A DNA stretch of 7,874 nucleotides from Gemmatimonadota bacterium. Lineage in GTDB: Bacteria > Gemmatimonadota > Gemmatimonadetes > Longimicrobiales > Gaopeijiaceae. The notes under the pieces are model-generated. The model had not been told where the DNA came from, did no database searches, and was given only the letters and a program-made list of their open reading frames with translations. Below are positions 1 through 6,376 of the stretch, piece by piece; positions within the stretch are counted from its first letter, which is position 1, and every line of letters begins with the position of its first letter. Location: positions 3,962 to 11,835 of the forward strand of contig DUCW01000212.1 of NCBI GenBank assembly GCA_012959595.1, written 5' to 3'. The position numbers were made by a program, and so were the translations under genes.

Positions 1-375
1 AGGAACGCTTCATCTCTGTCGGTTCATCCGACCGGTATGGCGATAGATTTTCGAAGAAGCAACTCGACAGTTTGTAGAAATTGGTTGGAGAGCACTCTGT
101 TATATCTTGAGGGAGCTGCTGTACTGGAAGCCACTAGAGAGCGTCGACCACCCCATTTCCATGTGTCGGTTTTCCCTGATCAGTATGACAAGTATGTTCA
201 GTCTTTGATGAACAATTCTAGTCGATCGGCATCAACACATATCGTTCGGAATGGAGAGTCACTCTGGCGAATCGCACGTGTCTATGGGACTAGTGTCTCC
301 AGATTAAAAGAGGTTAATAAGATTCGAGGGGACCAGATCGTCCCAGGTCAGATTTTGAGCCTTCCAGGAGGATAA
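1..375 (+). CDS. C-terminal part of an M15/DUF5715-like cell-wall protein with a LysM domain (5' end outside window)
   Basis: The reading frame is open from base 1, so the gene begins upstream and only the last 124 residues are visible; the first ATG at 37 is internal. Residues 7-17 read SVHPTGMAIDF, which matches the SxHxxGxAxD zinc-binding motif of M15/VanY-type peptidases. A PPHFHV motif follows at 50-55 and could supply the last zinc ligand, so H9, D16 and H54 (or H52) are the likely metal ligands. The spacing and the stretch from WLESTLLYLEG to HFHVSVFP resemble the DUF5715 group. Residues 79-122 form one LysM domain (HIVRNGESLWRIA, then VPGQILSLP), which binds N-acetylglucosamine-containing glycans such as peptidoglycan. 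I infer an exported protein that cuts or anchors to the wall, but the signal peptide would lie outside the window. LysM is certain; the peptidase assignment is moderate and activity is unproven. Confidence 0.72.
   Translation, partial: RNASSLSVHPTGMAIDFRRSNSTVCRNWLESTLLYLEGAAVLEATRERRPPHFHVSVFPDQYDKYVQSLMNNSSRSASTHIVRNGESLWRIARVYGTSVSRLKEVNKIRGDQIVPGQILSLPGG
366..371 (+). promoter_or_regulatory. Shine-Dalgarno site for the flavin-reductase-like gene
   Basis: A perfect AGGAGG lies inside the last codons of the LysM gene, 8 bases before the TTG at 380. It supports this non-ATG start and implies that the two genes are co-transcribed, with translation of the second following closely on the first. 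Confidence 0.75.
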
Positions 376-379
376 TCAC

Positions 380-1021
380 TTGCAGAAAGCCTCAGCAGAT
401 GCAGTCGAACATAGGGTCATCCAGACAGATGAAGTGGCGAACTTAGATCGGTATCAGTTGTTAACTTCTTTGGTTGTACCGAGGCCTATAGGTTGGGTTT
501 CCACATATGGGAAAAATGGGGTATTAAATGTGGCTCCATTCAGCTTTTTTTCTGCAGTCGCGGCGTCACCTATGTTGGTGAGCGTATCTATAGGTACTAG
601 GATGGGGACTCCTAAGGATTCTCTGCGAAATATACTCGATCAGAAAGCATTCTGTGTGAATATTGTGACTGAGGTACAGGCTGTGCACATGAACGAAACT
701 TCAGCCGACTTTCCTCCAGAACAAGACGAATTTAAAAGAGTTGGCCTACCAATCGGCGTTGCAGCTAATGTGAATGCACCATATGTGGCTAACTGTCCAG
801 CAGTATTAGAGTGTGAGCTTTTTAGGGAGCTAAACCTTGGTAATGCAGGGAGTATGATTGTAGGTGAAGTTAAAGCTGTCAGGCTAGATCCGTCTCTAGA
901 GTTCAAAGAAGACTCCTTCCTGGTTGATACAACAGTCTTGAAGCCAGTTGCTCGCTTGGGAGGATCAGAGTATACGCTTCTGGGGGACATCCTAGTAATC
1001 CCAAGACCTACGGGGAGGTGA
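380..1021 (+). CDS. Flavin reductase-like, FMN-binding split-barrel protein
   Basis: This 213-residue protein belongs to the flavin reductase-like family (FMN-binding split barrel). Members bind FMN and either pass electrons from NAD(P)H to flavin or act as flavoproteins of unknown substrate. Family marks are VVPRPIGWVST at about 32-42, NVAPFSFF at 50-57, a TPKDSLRNI segment that usually contacts the flavin phosphate, CVNIV, and the C-terminal PVARLGGSEYTLLG. Length is normal for the family and the fold looks complete. No signal peptide or membrane segment is visible, so it is probably cytoplasmic. The start is TTG, chosen because AGGAGG sits 8 bases upstream and the upstream gene ends 4 bases earlier. 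Its stop overlaps a possible GTG start of the glycosyltransferase. The family is secure, but the physiological substrate and any oxygenase partner are unknown, and no partner gene is next to it. Confidence 0.87.
   Translation: MQKASADAVEHRVIQTDEVANLDRYQLLTSLVVPRPIGWVSTYGKNGVLNVAPFSFFSAVAASPMLVSVSIGTRMGTPKDSLRNILDQKAFCVNIVTEVQAVHMNETSADFPPEQDEFKRVGLPIGVAANVNAPYVANCPAVLECELFRELNLGNAGSMIVGEVKAVRLDPSLEFKEDSFLVDTTVLKPVARLGGSEYTLLGDILVIPRPTGR
1012..1018 (+). promoter_or_regulatory. Purine-rich candidate ribosome binding site before the glycosyltransferase
   Basis: GGGGAGG at the end of the flavin-reductase-like gene is the only strong Shine-Dalgarno-like run here. It runs into the GTG at 1018, so it cannot serve that codon. 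It stands 14 bases before the ATG at 1033, which is long but usable. This favours the ATG start. Confidence 0.4.
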
Positions 1022-1032
1022 CAGAGATTCGA

Positions 1033-1863
1033 ATGAATTCGCCTTTCAACAGAGATGAGTATTGTAATGAAAGGGTTAACTTTGATTGGGATTCGGTCAC
1101 TCTATCGGTGGTTATACCGTCCTACAACGAATTGGACACTATAGAACGGTTGTTGCGAAGCTTAGATTCCATGACGCTCTCCCTTGAAATTCTTGTGGTT
1201 GATGACGGTTCGACTGATGGGACCAAGTCGCTTTTAGAGGACCTACACAGGAAAGGTCTGATTGACCACCTGATAATGCACGAAAACAACCAAGGAAAAG
1301 GGGCAGCCGTAAGACGCGGTATAGAACAGGCGACAGGGGATCTGATTATTATACAGGATGCTGATTTGGAGTATGATCCGAATGAATTCCCGATTCTAAT
1401 GGAGCCTATATTGTCCGGAAAAGCAGATGCCGTTTTTGGTTCACGGTTTTTGGGGGGTAGTAGGAGAGTTCTACTTTTTTGGCATATGGTGGGAAATCGA
1501 TTTTTGACTCTACTCAGTAATATGTTGACTGATTTAAACCTTAGTGACATGGAGACATGCTATAAGCTGGTAAATGCCGAACTCTTAAAAAGTTTGCCAT
1601 TAACATCGAACCGGTTTGGATTCGAACCTGAGATCACAGCTCGCTTGTCTCAAGCAGGTGCACGGATCTATGAAGTACCTATTAGTTACCACGGAAGATC
1701 CTACCAGGAGGGAAAAAAAATAACCTGGAAAGATGGATTGGCTGCTATCTTTCATATTCTGCACTACAACCTTTTCCCTCCTCCAATCAAGTCGTGGGAT
1801 GTCGCTAGAGTGAGAAATTGGAATGACAAGCGAAAGAAGAGATCTACCGATCCGGGACGGTAA
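1033..1863 (+). CDS. Family 2 glycosyltransferase, DPM1-like
   Basis: The protein (276 residues from the ATG at 1033; 281 if the GTG at 1018 is used) is a GT-A fold family 2 glycosyltransferase, closest in pattern to the dolichyl/polyprenyl-phosphate sugar transferase group. Such enzymes move a sugar from a nucleotide donor to a lipid phosphate or other acceptor at the inner face of the membrane. Visible marks, numbered from the ATG, are VVIPSYNE at 26-33, the nucleotide-binding DDGSTDGT at 57-64, GKGAAVRRG, the metal-binding QDADLEYDP with D109 and D111, FGSRFLGG, and the C-terminal EGKKITWKDG typical of DPM1-like proteins. No clear transmembrane helices are present, unlike GtrB/ArnC-type relatives with C-terminal membrane segments. 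The basic tail (KRKKRS) may aid membrane contact; that is inference. Sugar and acceptor cannot be told from sequence. The gene closes a three-gene run and is followed by the longest gap in the window. Confidence 0.88.
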   Translation: MNSPFNRDEYCNERVNFDWDSVTLSVVIPSYNELDTIERLLRSLDSMTLSLEILVVDDGSTDGTKSLLEDLHRKGLIDHLIMHENNQGKGAAVRRGIEQATGDLIIIQDADLEYDPNEFPILMEPILSGKADAVFGSRFLGGSRRVLLFWHMVGNRFLTLLSNMLTDLNLSDMETCYKLVNAELLKSLPLTSNRFGFEPEITARLSQAGARIYEVPISYHGRSYQEGKKITWKDGLAAIFHILHYNLFPPPIKSWDVARVRNWNDKRKKRSTDPGR

Positions 1864-1965
1864 CCACTTTGTATACATTGTCTGGACTATTCATAGGACT
1901 TTCGTTTATCCTATCTCTAAGTCTTGGAAATTAGAGAGAATTTATCAGAGGTTGAATAAATAATT
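1864..1965. other. Longest intergenic gap, upstream of aroC
   Basis: This 102-base, AT-rich gap separates the envelope/redox genes from aroC and is the most likely place for a promoter of the aro genes. I found no convincing -35/-10 pair. TTGTAT at 1869 with TCATAG at 1891 is a weak match with a 16-base spacer. A 7-bp inverted repeat lies at 1914-1937. AGAGG at 1947-1951 is the only Shine-Dalgarno-like run, 14 bases before the aroC ATG. Confidence 0.5.
1914..1937. repeat. 7-bp inverted repeat with 10-base loop
   Basis: TCTCTAA at 1914-1920 and TTAGAGA at 1931-1937 are perfect reverse complements around a 10-base loop. The stem is AT-rich and not followed by a T run, so it is a poor intrinsic terminator. 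It could be an operator or a weak mRNA hairpin in the aroC leader, or it could be chance. Confidence 0.4.
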
Positions 1966-3174
1966 ATGAGAAGGATTTCGTTTAGTACAGCTGGGGAATC
2001 TCATGGTCGGGGTTTAGTCGCTATTCTGGAAGGAATCCCGGCCGGTCTGACCTTGGAAATGGTTAAACATGTGGATCCGGATCTAGTACGTCGGCAAGGT
2101 GGGTATGGAAGAGGTCGCAGGATGCAGATTGAGTCTGACCAAGCGGAGGTTATCTCAGGAATAAGATTGGGGGAGACAATAGGATCTCCAATTTCCATGT
2201 TAATATGGAACAAGGATTGGGAGAACTGGACTCAGGCGATGTCACCGGAAAAGCCTGATCCTGATGGTAATCCGAAAGCACTGAGAAGTCTGTATTTACC
2301 GAGGCCTGGGCATGCTGATTTGGTAGGTCTTTTGAAATATGATCGTCGGGATACTCGCGATATCTTGGAACGAGCCAGTGCTAGGGAAACAGCTGCACGG
2401 GTGGCTTGTGGTGCTGTTTGCAGGAGATTGCTGGAGGTTTTTGGAATAACTATAGGGAGTCATGTGACGTCTATAGGTTCGATTGAGGCAAATGTTCCCG
2501 ATGTTCTGCCAACAAATTTGAATGAGAGCGTAAATGCTTCGGCTTTGAGATCCTTAGATCCTGACGCCACGACACGGATGAAAAAAGCGATCGACGATGC
2601 CAAGAGGAATGGCGATACGCTTGGAGGCGTATTTGAAGTGGTAGCTACTGGGATTCCAGCGGGTTTGGGAAGCTACGTGACCTATGATAGCAAACTGGAC
2701 GGGCGTTTAGCTGGTGCAGTCATGTCAATTCAAGCGATCAAAGGCGTAGAAATTGGAGCTGGATTCTCGGGAGCCTTTAAGCCAGGATCGGAAGTTCACG
2801 ATCCGATAGTGACTGATAAAAATGCTAAAAAATCAGGGGGAATAGGTCGGAAATCTAACAGAGCTGGAGGCCTGGAAGGTGGAGTCACGACGGGGTCTCC
2901 TTTAGTGGTCAAGGCTGCGATGAAGCCAATCTCCACACTGAGAAAAAGACTTCCTAGTATTGATATGAGAGATGGATCTGTGGCGGATGCTGCAGTTGAA
3001 AGAAGTGATATTTGTGCCGTTCCTGCGGCAGCTGTTGTGGGGGAAGCAATGGTAGCTCTGGTTTTGGCTGATGCTTTCTTGGAAAAATTTGGCGGGGATT
3101 CCATAAACGAAATTACAAGAAACTTTGATTCCTATGTACAACACCTGGATAAGCGTGGTTACGGTGAGCGCTGA
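1966..3174 (+). CDS. aroC: Chorismate synthase
   Basis: This 402-residue enzyme converts 5-enolpyruvylshikimate-3-phosphate to chorismate, the last common step of aromatic amino-acid, folate and quinone precursor synthesis. It needs reduced FMN. All family signatures are present: STAGESHG at the N-terminus with H13, RRMQIE at 51-56, NKDWENW, RPGHADL with H116, the ERASARETAARVACGA block around R136-R140, NRAGGLEGG, and RSDICAVPAAAVV from R346. The two catalytic histidines correspond to H10 and H106 of the E. coli enzyme. The RRMQIE and NKDW versions are those of Gram-positive-type (B. subtilis-like) chorismate synthases. Length is normal and the protein is intact and cytosolic. The ATG at 1966 sits at the usual distance from the GESHG motif, although the nearest Shine-Dalgarno-like run (AGAGG) is 14 bases away. 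Its 3' end overlaps the start of aroK. Confidence 0.98.
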   Translation: MRRISFSTAGESHGRGLVAILEGIPAGLTLEMVKHVDPDLVRRQGGYGRGRRMQIESDQAEVISGIRLGETIGSPISMLIWNKDWENWTQAMSPEKPDPDGNPKALRSLYLPRPGHADLVGLLKYDRRDTRDILERASARETAARVACGAVCRRLLEVFGITIGSHVTSIGSIEANVPDVLPTNLNESVNASALRSLDPDATTRMKKAIDDAKRNGDTLGGVFEVVATGIPAGLGSYVTYDSKLDGRLAGAVMSIQAIKGVEIGAGFSGAFKPGSEVHDPIVTDKNAKKSGGIGRKSNRAGGLEGGVTTGSPLVVKAAMKPISTLRKRLPSIDMRDGSVADAAVERSDICAVPAAAVVGEAMVALVLADAFLEKFGGDSINEITRNFDSYVQHLDKRGYGER

Positions 3175-3682
3175 ACAATTCTGCAGTGTTCTGCTTGTAG
3201 GTTTTATGGCTAGCGGGAAATCGGTTGTAGGTCGAGAGCTTGCTGGCCTCTTAGGGTGGGAATTTTCCGACATGGATTCGGTTATAGAAGAGAGGTGTGG
3301 AATTCCTATAGACATTTTGTTTAATCAAAAGGGTGAGGATCATTTTCGCAGACGTGAGTCAGAGGTGGCTCTCGAATTGCTGTCGCTCAGAGGAACAGTT
3401 CTTGCATCAGGAGGTGGATGGGCACTGCATGATCAAAATTGGGGAGTTGTGCCAGAGGACACTTTAACGGTGTGGCTCCGAGTGACACCGGAAGTTGCCT
3501 TCCAGAGAGCACTTAGAGGAGGCTCAGCGAGGCCCTTATTCAATCAGGCTGAATCTGTGAAAGAATTTTCTCTGTTGTTGAACAGCAGGCGCGATTGGTA
3601 CGCTCGAGCTCAACATTCCGTGGATTCCGAACTGGGAAATCCGCAGGAAATAGCAGAAGATATATTGAAGTTTTTGGACTAA
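3155..3682 (+). CDS. aroK: Shikimate kinase
   Basis: The enzyme phosphorylates shikimate at the 3-hydroxyl with ATP, two steps before chorismate synthase. Numbered from the GTG at 3155 (175 residues) it shows the P-loop GFMASGKS at 16-23, DMD at 39-41 (shikimate binding) followed by IEERCGI, GEDHFRRRE with R65, SGGGW with the GGG at 86-88, the lid arginine in RPLF at 126-129, and RRDWYARA at 145-152. These cover the substrate, lid and adenine contacts, so it should be active. The start is uncertain: TTG 3125, ATG 3134, GTG 3155 and GTG 3164 are all in frame inside the end of aroC. I chose 3155 because a weak GGATAAG precedes it and the P-loop then lies at the usual distance. Every choice overlaps aroC, which suggests translational coupling. 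aroB, often next to aroK, is not here. The symbol aroK/aroL cannot be separated by sequence alone. Confidence 0.95.
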   Translation: MVTVSAEQFCSVLLVGFMASGKSVVGRELAGLLGWEFSDMDSVIEERCGIPIDILFNQKGEDHFRRRESEVALELLSLRGTVLASGGGWALHDQNWGVVPEDTLTVWLRVTPEVAFQRALRGGSARPLFNQAESVKEFSLLLNSRRDWYARAQHSVDSELGNPQEIAEDILKFLD

Positions 3683-3720
3683 CGAAGTTTTCTAAATTAA
3701 GTATAGCTGAAGAACCAGTA

Positions 3721-3725
3721 GAGGA
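3721..3725 (+). promoter_or_regulatory. Shine-Dalgarno site for topA
   Basis: GAGGA stands 5 bases before the ATG at 3731 and fixes the topA start. It lies in the 48-base gap after aroK, in which I see neither a convincing terminator nor a convincing promoter, so read-through from aroK into topA is possible. Confidence 0.6.
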
Positions 3726-3730
3726 AAAAC

Positions 3731-6376
3731 ATGAAATTGGTTGTGGTAGAGTCTCCTGCTAAGGCGAGAACTATAAGCCGTTATTTGGGTAGTGAATACG
3801 AAGTGGTAGCGTCGGTTGGTCACATAAGAGATCTTCCAGACAAAGAGCTTGGAGTTGATATCGAAAATGACTTCAAAGCCAAGTATGTGACCACTAATAA
3901 AAAGATCTTGGCAGATCTGAAGAAGCGTGCTAAATCTGCGGAAAGTATAATTCTAGCTACCGATCCAGACCGTGAAGGCGAAGCGATTGCTTACCATATA
4001 GCAGAAAGATTGGGTATGCGTGATGCGGACAAAGAGAAGCATTATTTCCAACGAGTCACCTTTAGGGAAATTACCAGAGATGCAATTTTAAAGGCTCTGA
4101 AACAACCCGGTGCTGTCAATATGGAAAGGGTTGAGGCACAGATGGCTCGTAGGGTTTTGGATCGCCTTGTCGGATTTCAGGCTAGCAGCCTATTGAACAA
4201 ACCGATAATGCCGGGGCTTTCTGCTGGTCGAGTCCAGACGGTTGCCTTAAGGTTGGTCTGTGAGCTCGAAGATAATATCAGAGCTTTTGTAGAAGAAGAA
4301 TATTGGTCCTTCCAAGCCGAACTGATATATGCCGACCAAATGTTCGAAGGTAATTTAGTCCGAATAGATGGCAGAAAGCTTCGTAATCAAAAGTCTTGGA
4401 AGGTAGCGGTTGACAAGGAACAAGAGGCTCAGGATATAGTTGGAGATATTAGTGGTGTGCCCTTTCAAGCCAGCCAGGTAATCCGGGAAGAAAAGTCGGT
4501 CAAGCCGAAACCACCATTCACTACATCTACTCTGCAGCAAAGAGCTTCTACGAGACTGAGGCTGTCAGCTAAACAGACTATGATAGCGGCTCAGGGACTA
4601 TATCAAAATGGTTTGATTACTTATATCCGGACGGACTCGACACGCGTATCATCTGTGGCCGTCACCCAAGCTAGGGATTGGGTTCGGGAGCAATTCGGGA
4701 GAACTTATATCCCCGTGAAGGGTCAATTTTATGGAAGTAAGACTGAACAAAAAGGCATGCAGGATGCCCATGAAGCGATCCGCCCCACAAATGTGTCATT
4801 ACATCCATCTGAAGCTTCGAAAAAGCTTGATACGAACCAAGCGAAAGTCTATGAGTTGGTATGGTTACGCTTCGTGGCCAGTCAAATGTCAGCCAAGATT
4901 TACGATAACACCAGGATTGTCTTTGTCTTAGTGGGCAAGAGTTCCAGGGAGTATGATTTTCAGGCCTCTGGTTCTGTGGTTAAATTTTCAGGCCACGAAC
5001 AGCTCTATATAGAAGCGAAAGAGTCCGGCAAAAGTCCTACTCGTGAGGAACTGCCTCCCGTTCCAGATATGGGTGAAGGGGATATTGCGGAATTAAGAGA
5101 ATTGACGACCGAAAAGCACTTCACTAGACCACCTGGACGTTTTTCAGAAGCTGGCTTAGTGAAAAAACTGGAAGACGAAGGGATTGGTAGGCCATCTACC
5201 TACGCAGCAATTGTTTCCAAAATAGTGGAGAGAGAATATGTGGAACTGAAAAATAGACGCTTTCATCCGACTGAATTGGGTGAGGGAGTCTGCAAATTTC
5301 TAGTGCATGTATTCAAGAATGAATTTCAAGTTGAATTTACCAGACAAATAGAAATGCGGCTGGACCAAATAGAAAAAGGGGATTTAATCGGCAAAGACCT
5401 TCTTTCGGAAACTTATGAAGGTTTCAGGAAGCAATTGGAGGAAGCCGAAGCTCAGCCAGAGCTTCTAATGAAAGAGATTTTCGAAGCGCAAGGTGAGAAG
5501 TGTGACGACTGTGGTCAGCCTATGTTGATAAAGTGGAACCGGGGCGGAAGCTTCTTGGGGTGTTCCGATTATCCGAGCTGTGATCATAACCGCCCGTTGG
5601 CTGAAAGACAGGTCAGGGAGCTTGGTAGTGCTCAGGATGGCAGGCTCGTTCGACTGAGATTTGGACGCTTCGGTCCTTATGTAGAGATGGACGCACTTAG
5701 TGATGATCAGAAACCATCTCGTGCTAGTCTTCCCGAATCGCAAGATCCAGCAGAAGTAGATTTTGCCTTTGCGATTGAGTTGTTGGAGCACCAGGGAGAT
5801 CGGAATCTTGGTGGAGACCCACACAGTCCTGGCAGTATTTTCTTGAAGTCAGGCCCCTATGGTCCTTATGTAGAATTACAAGCTGCTGGAGACGGTATAA
5901 AACCCAGAAGAGTAAGTATCCCTAAGGACAAACCTTCACACGAAATCGATCTGACATATGCCCTACTACTGCTAGATTTACCGAAAACTATAGGGACTGA
6001 TCCCGACTCGGGGGAGGAAGTTCTTGTTGGTTTAGGGCGTTACGGTCCCTTTGTGCGACGTGGAGATGTCTACGCTAATGTAAAAAACAGTGAAGATCTG
6101 TGGCAAATAAGTGTTGGAGAAGCTATCGAGTTGATTAACTCAAAGCGTTCTGGTGGGCGAAAGGCATTGAAAGATTTGGGTGAGCATCCAGATTCAGGGG
6201 AAAGTATAAAAGTGTTATCAGGACGATACGGTCCTTATGTAAAATGCGGTAAGATCAATGCCACCTTGCCGAAAGGCCAAGAGCCTTTAGAGGTTGAGTT
6301 GGAAATGGCACTTGACTTGATCCAGAAAAAACTCGAGAGAGATAAGAAAAGAGGTAAGGGCAAAAAAAACAAGTGA
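3731..6376 (+). CDS. topA: DNA topoisomerase I (type IA)
   Basis: This 881-residue enzyme relaxes negative supercoils by passing strands through a transient 5'-phosphotyrosine break. The N-terminal Toprim domain begins VVVESPAK (E7) and carries DPDREGE with D78, D80 and E82 for magnesium. The catalytic tyrosine is Y298 in TYIRTDS, equivalent to E. coli Y319, with R300 next to it. EDEGIGRPSTYA marks the conserved late core. After the core comes one four-cysteine zinc ribbon (C591, C594, C611, C617). Four C-terminal repeats follow, each with a GRYGPYV-type motif, starting at about residues 645, 708, 769 and 831. A basic tail (KKLERDKKRGKGKKNK) ends the protein. So DNA binding by the C-terminal part rests mainly on the repeat module with a lysine tail, unlike the zinc-finger-rich E. 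coli enzyme. The ATG is preceded by GAGGA. The stop overlaps the trmFO GTG (GTGA), so the two are probably co-translated. The gene is intact. Confidence 0.98.
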   Translation: MKLVVVESPAKARTISRYLGSEYEVVASVGHIRDLPDKELGVDIENDFKAKYVTTNKKILADLKKRAKSAESIILATDPDREGEAIAYHIAERLGMRDADKEKHYFQRVTFREITRDAILKALKQPGAVNMERVEAQMARRVLDRLVGFQASSLLNKPIMPGLSAGRVQTVALRLVCELEDNIRAFVEEEYWSFQAELIYADQMFEGNLVRIDGRKLRNQKSWKVAVDKEQEAQDIVGDISGVPFQASQVIREEKSVKPKPPFTTSTLQQRASTRLRLSAKQTMIAAQGLYQNGLITYIRTDSTRVSSVAVTQARDWVREQFGRTYIPVKGQFYGSKTEQKGMQDAHEAIRPTNVSLHPSEASKKLDTNQAKVYELVWLRFVASQMSAKIYDNTRIVFVLVGKSSREYDFQASGSVVKFSGHEQLYIEAKESGKSPTREELPPVPDMGEGDIAELRELTTEKHFTRPPGRFSEAGLVKKLEDEGIGRPSTYAAIVSKIVEREYVELKNRRFHPTELGEGVCKFLVHVFKNEFQVEFTRQIEMRLDQIEKGDLIGKDLLSETYEGFRKQLEEAEAQPELLMKEIFEAQGEKCDDCGQPMLIKWNRGGSFLGCSDYPSCDHNRPLAERQVRELGSAQDGRLVRLRFGRFGPYVEMDALSDDQKPSRASLPESQDPAEVDFAFAIELLEHQGDRNLGGDPHSPGSIFLKSGPYGPYVELQAAGDGIKPRRVSIPKDKPSHEIDLTYALLLLDLPKTIGTDPDSGEEVLVGLGRYGPFVRRGDVYANVKNSEDLWQISVGEAIELINSKRSGGRKALKDLGEHPDSGESIKVLSGRYGPYVKCGKINATLPKGQEPLEVELEMALDLIQKKLERDKKRGKGKKNK

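Noticed and set aside
1864..1965. Intrinsic terminator after the glycosyltransferase gene
   Set aside because: The only hairpin is AT-rich, 7 bp long, and not followed by a T run.
2902..3315. Long open frame on the minus strand across the aroC/aroK junction (137 residues)
   Set aside because: It lies opposite two well-conserved genes, has no recognisable motif, and is what coding DNA often yields on the other strand. The other minus-strand frames were rejected for the same reason.
3667..3691. GAAGTTTT repeated 17 bases apart at the end of aroK
   Set aside because: Only two short AT-rich copies, one of them in coding sequence; no support as a binding site.
3683..3730. Possible promoter for topA (TATAGC at 3702)
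   Set aside because: No acceptable -35 element lies at 16-18 bases, so I do not call it.
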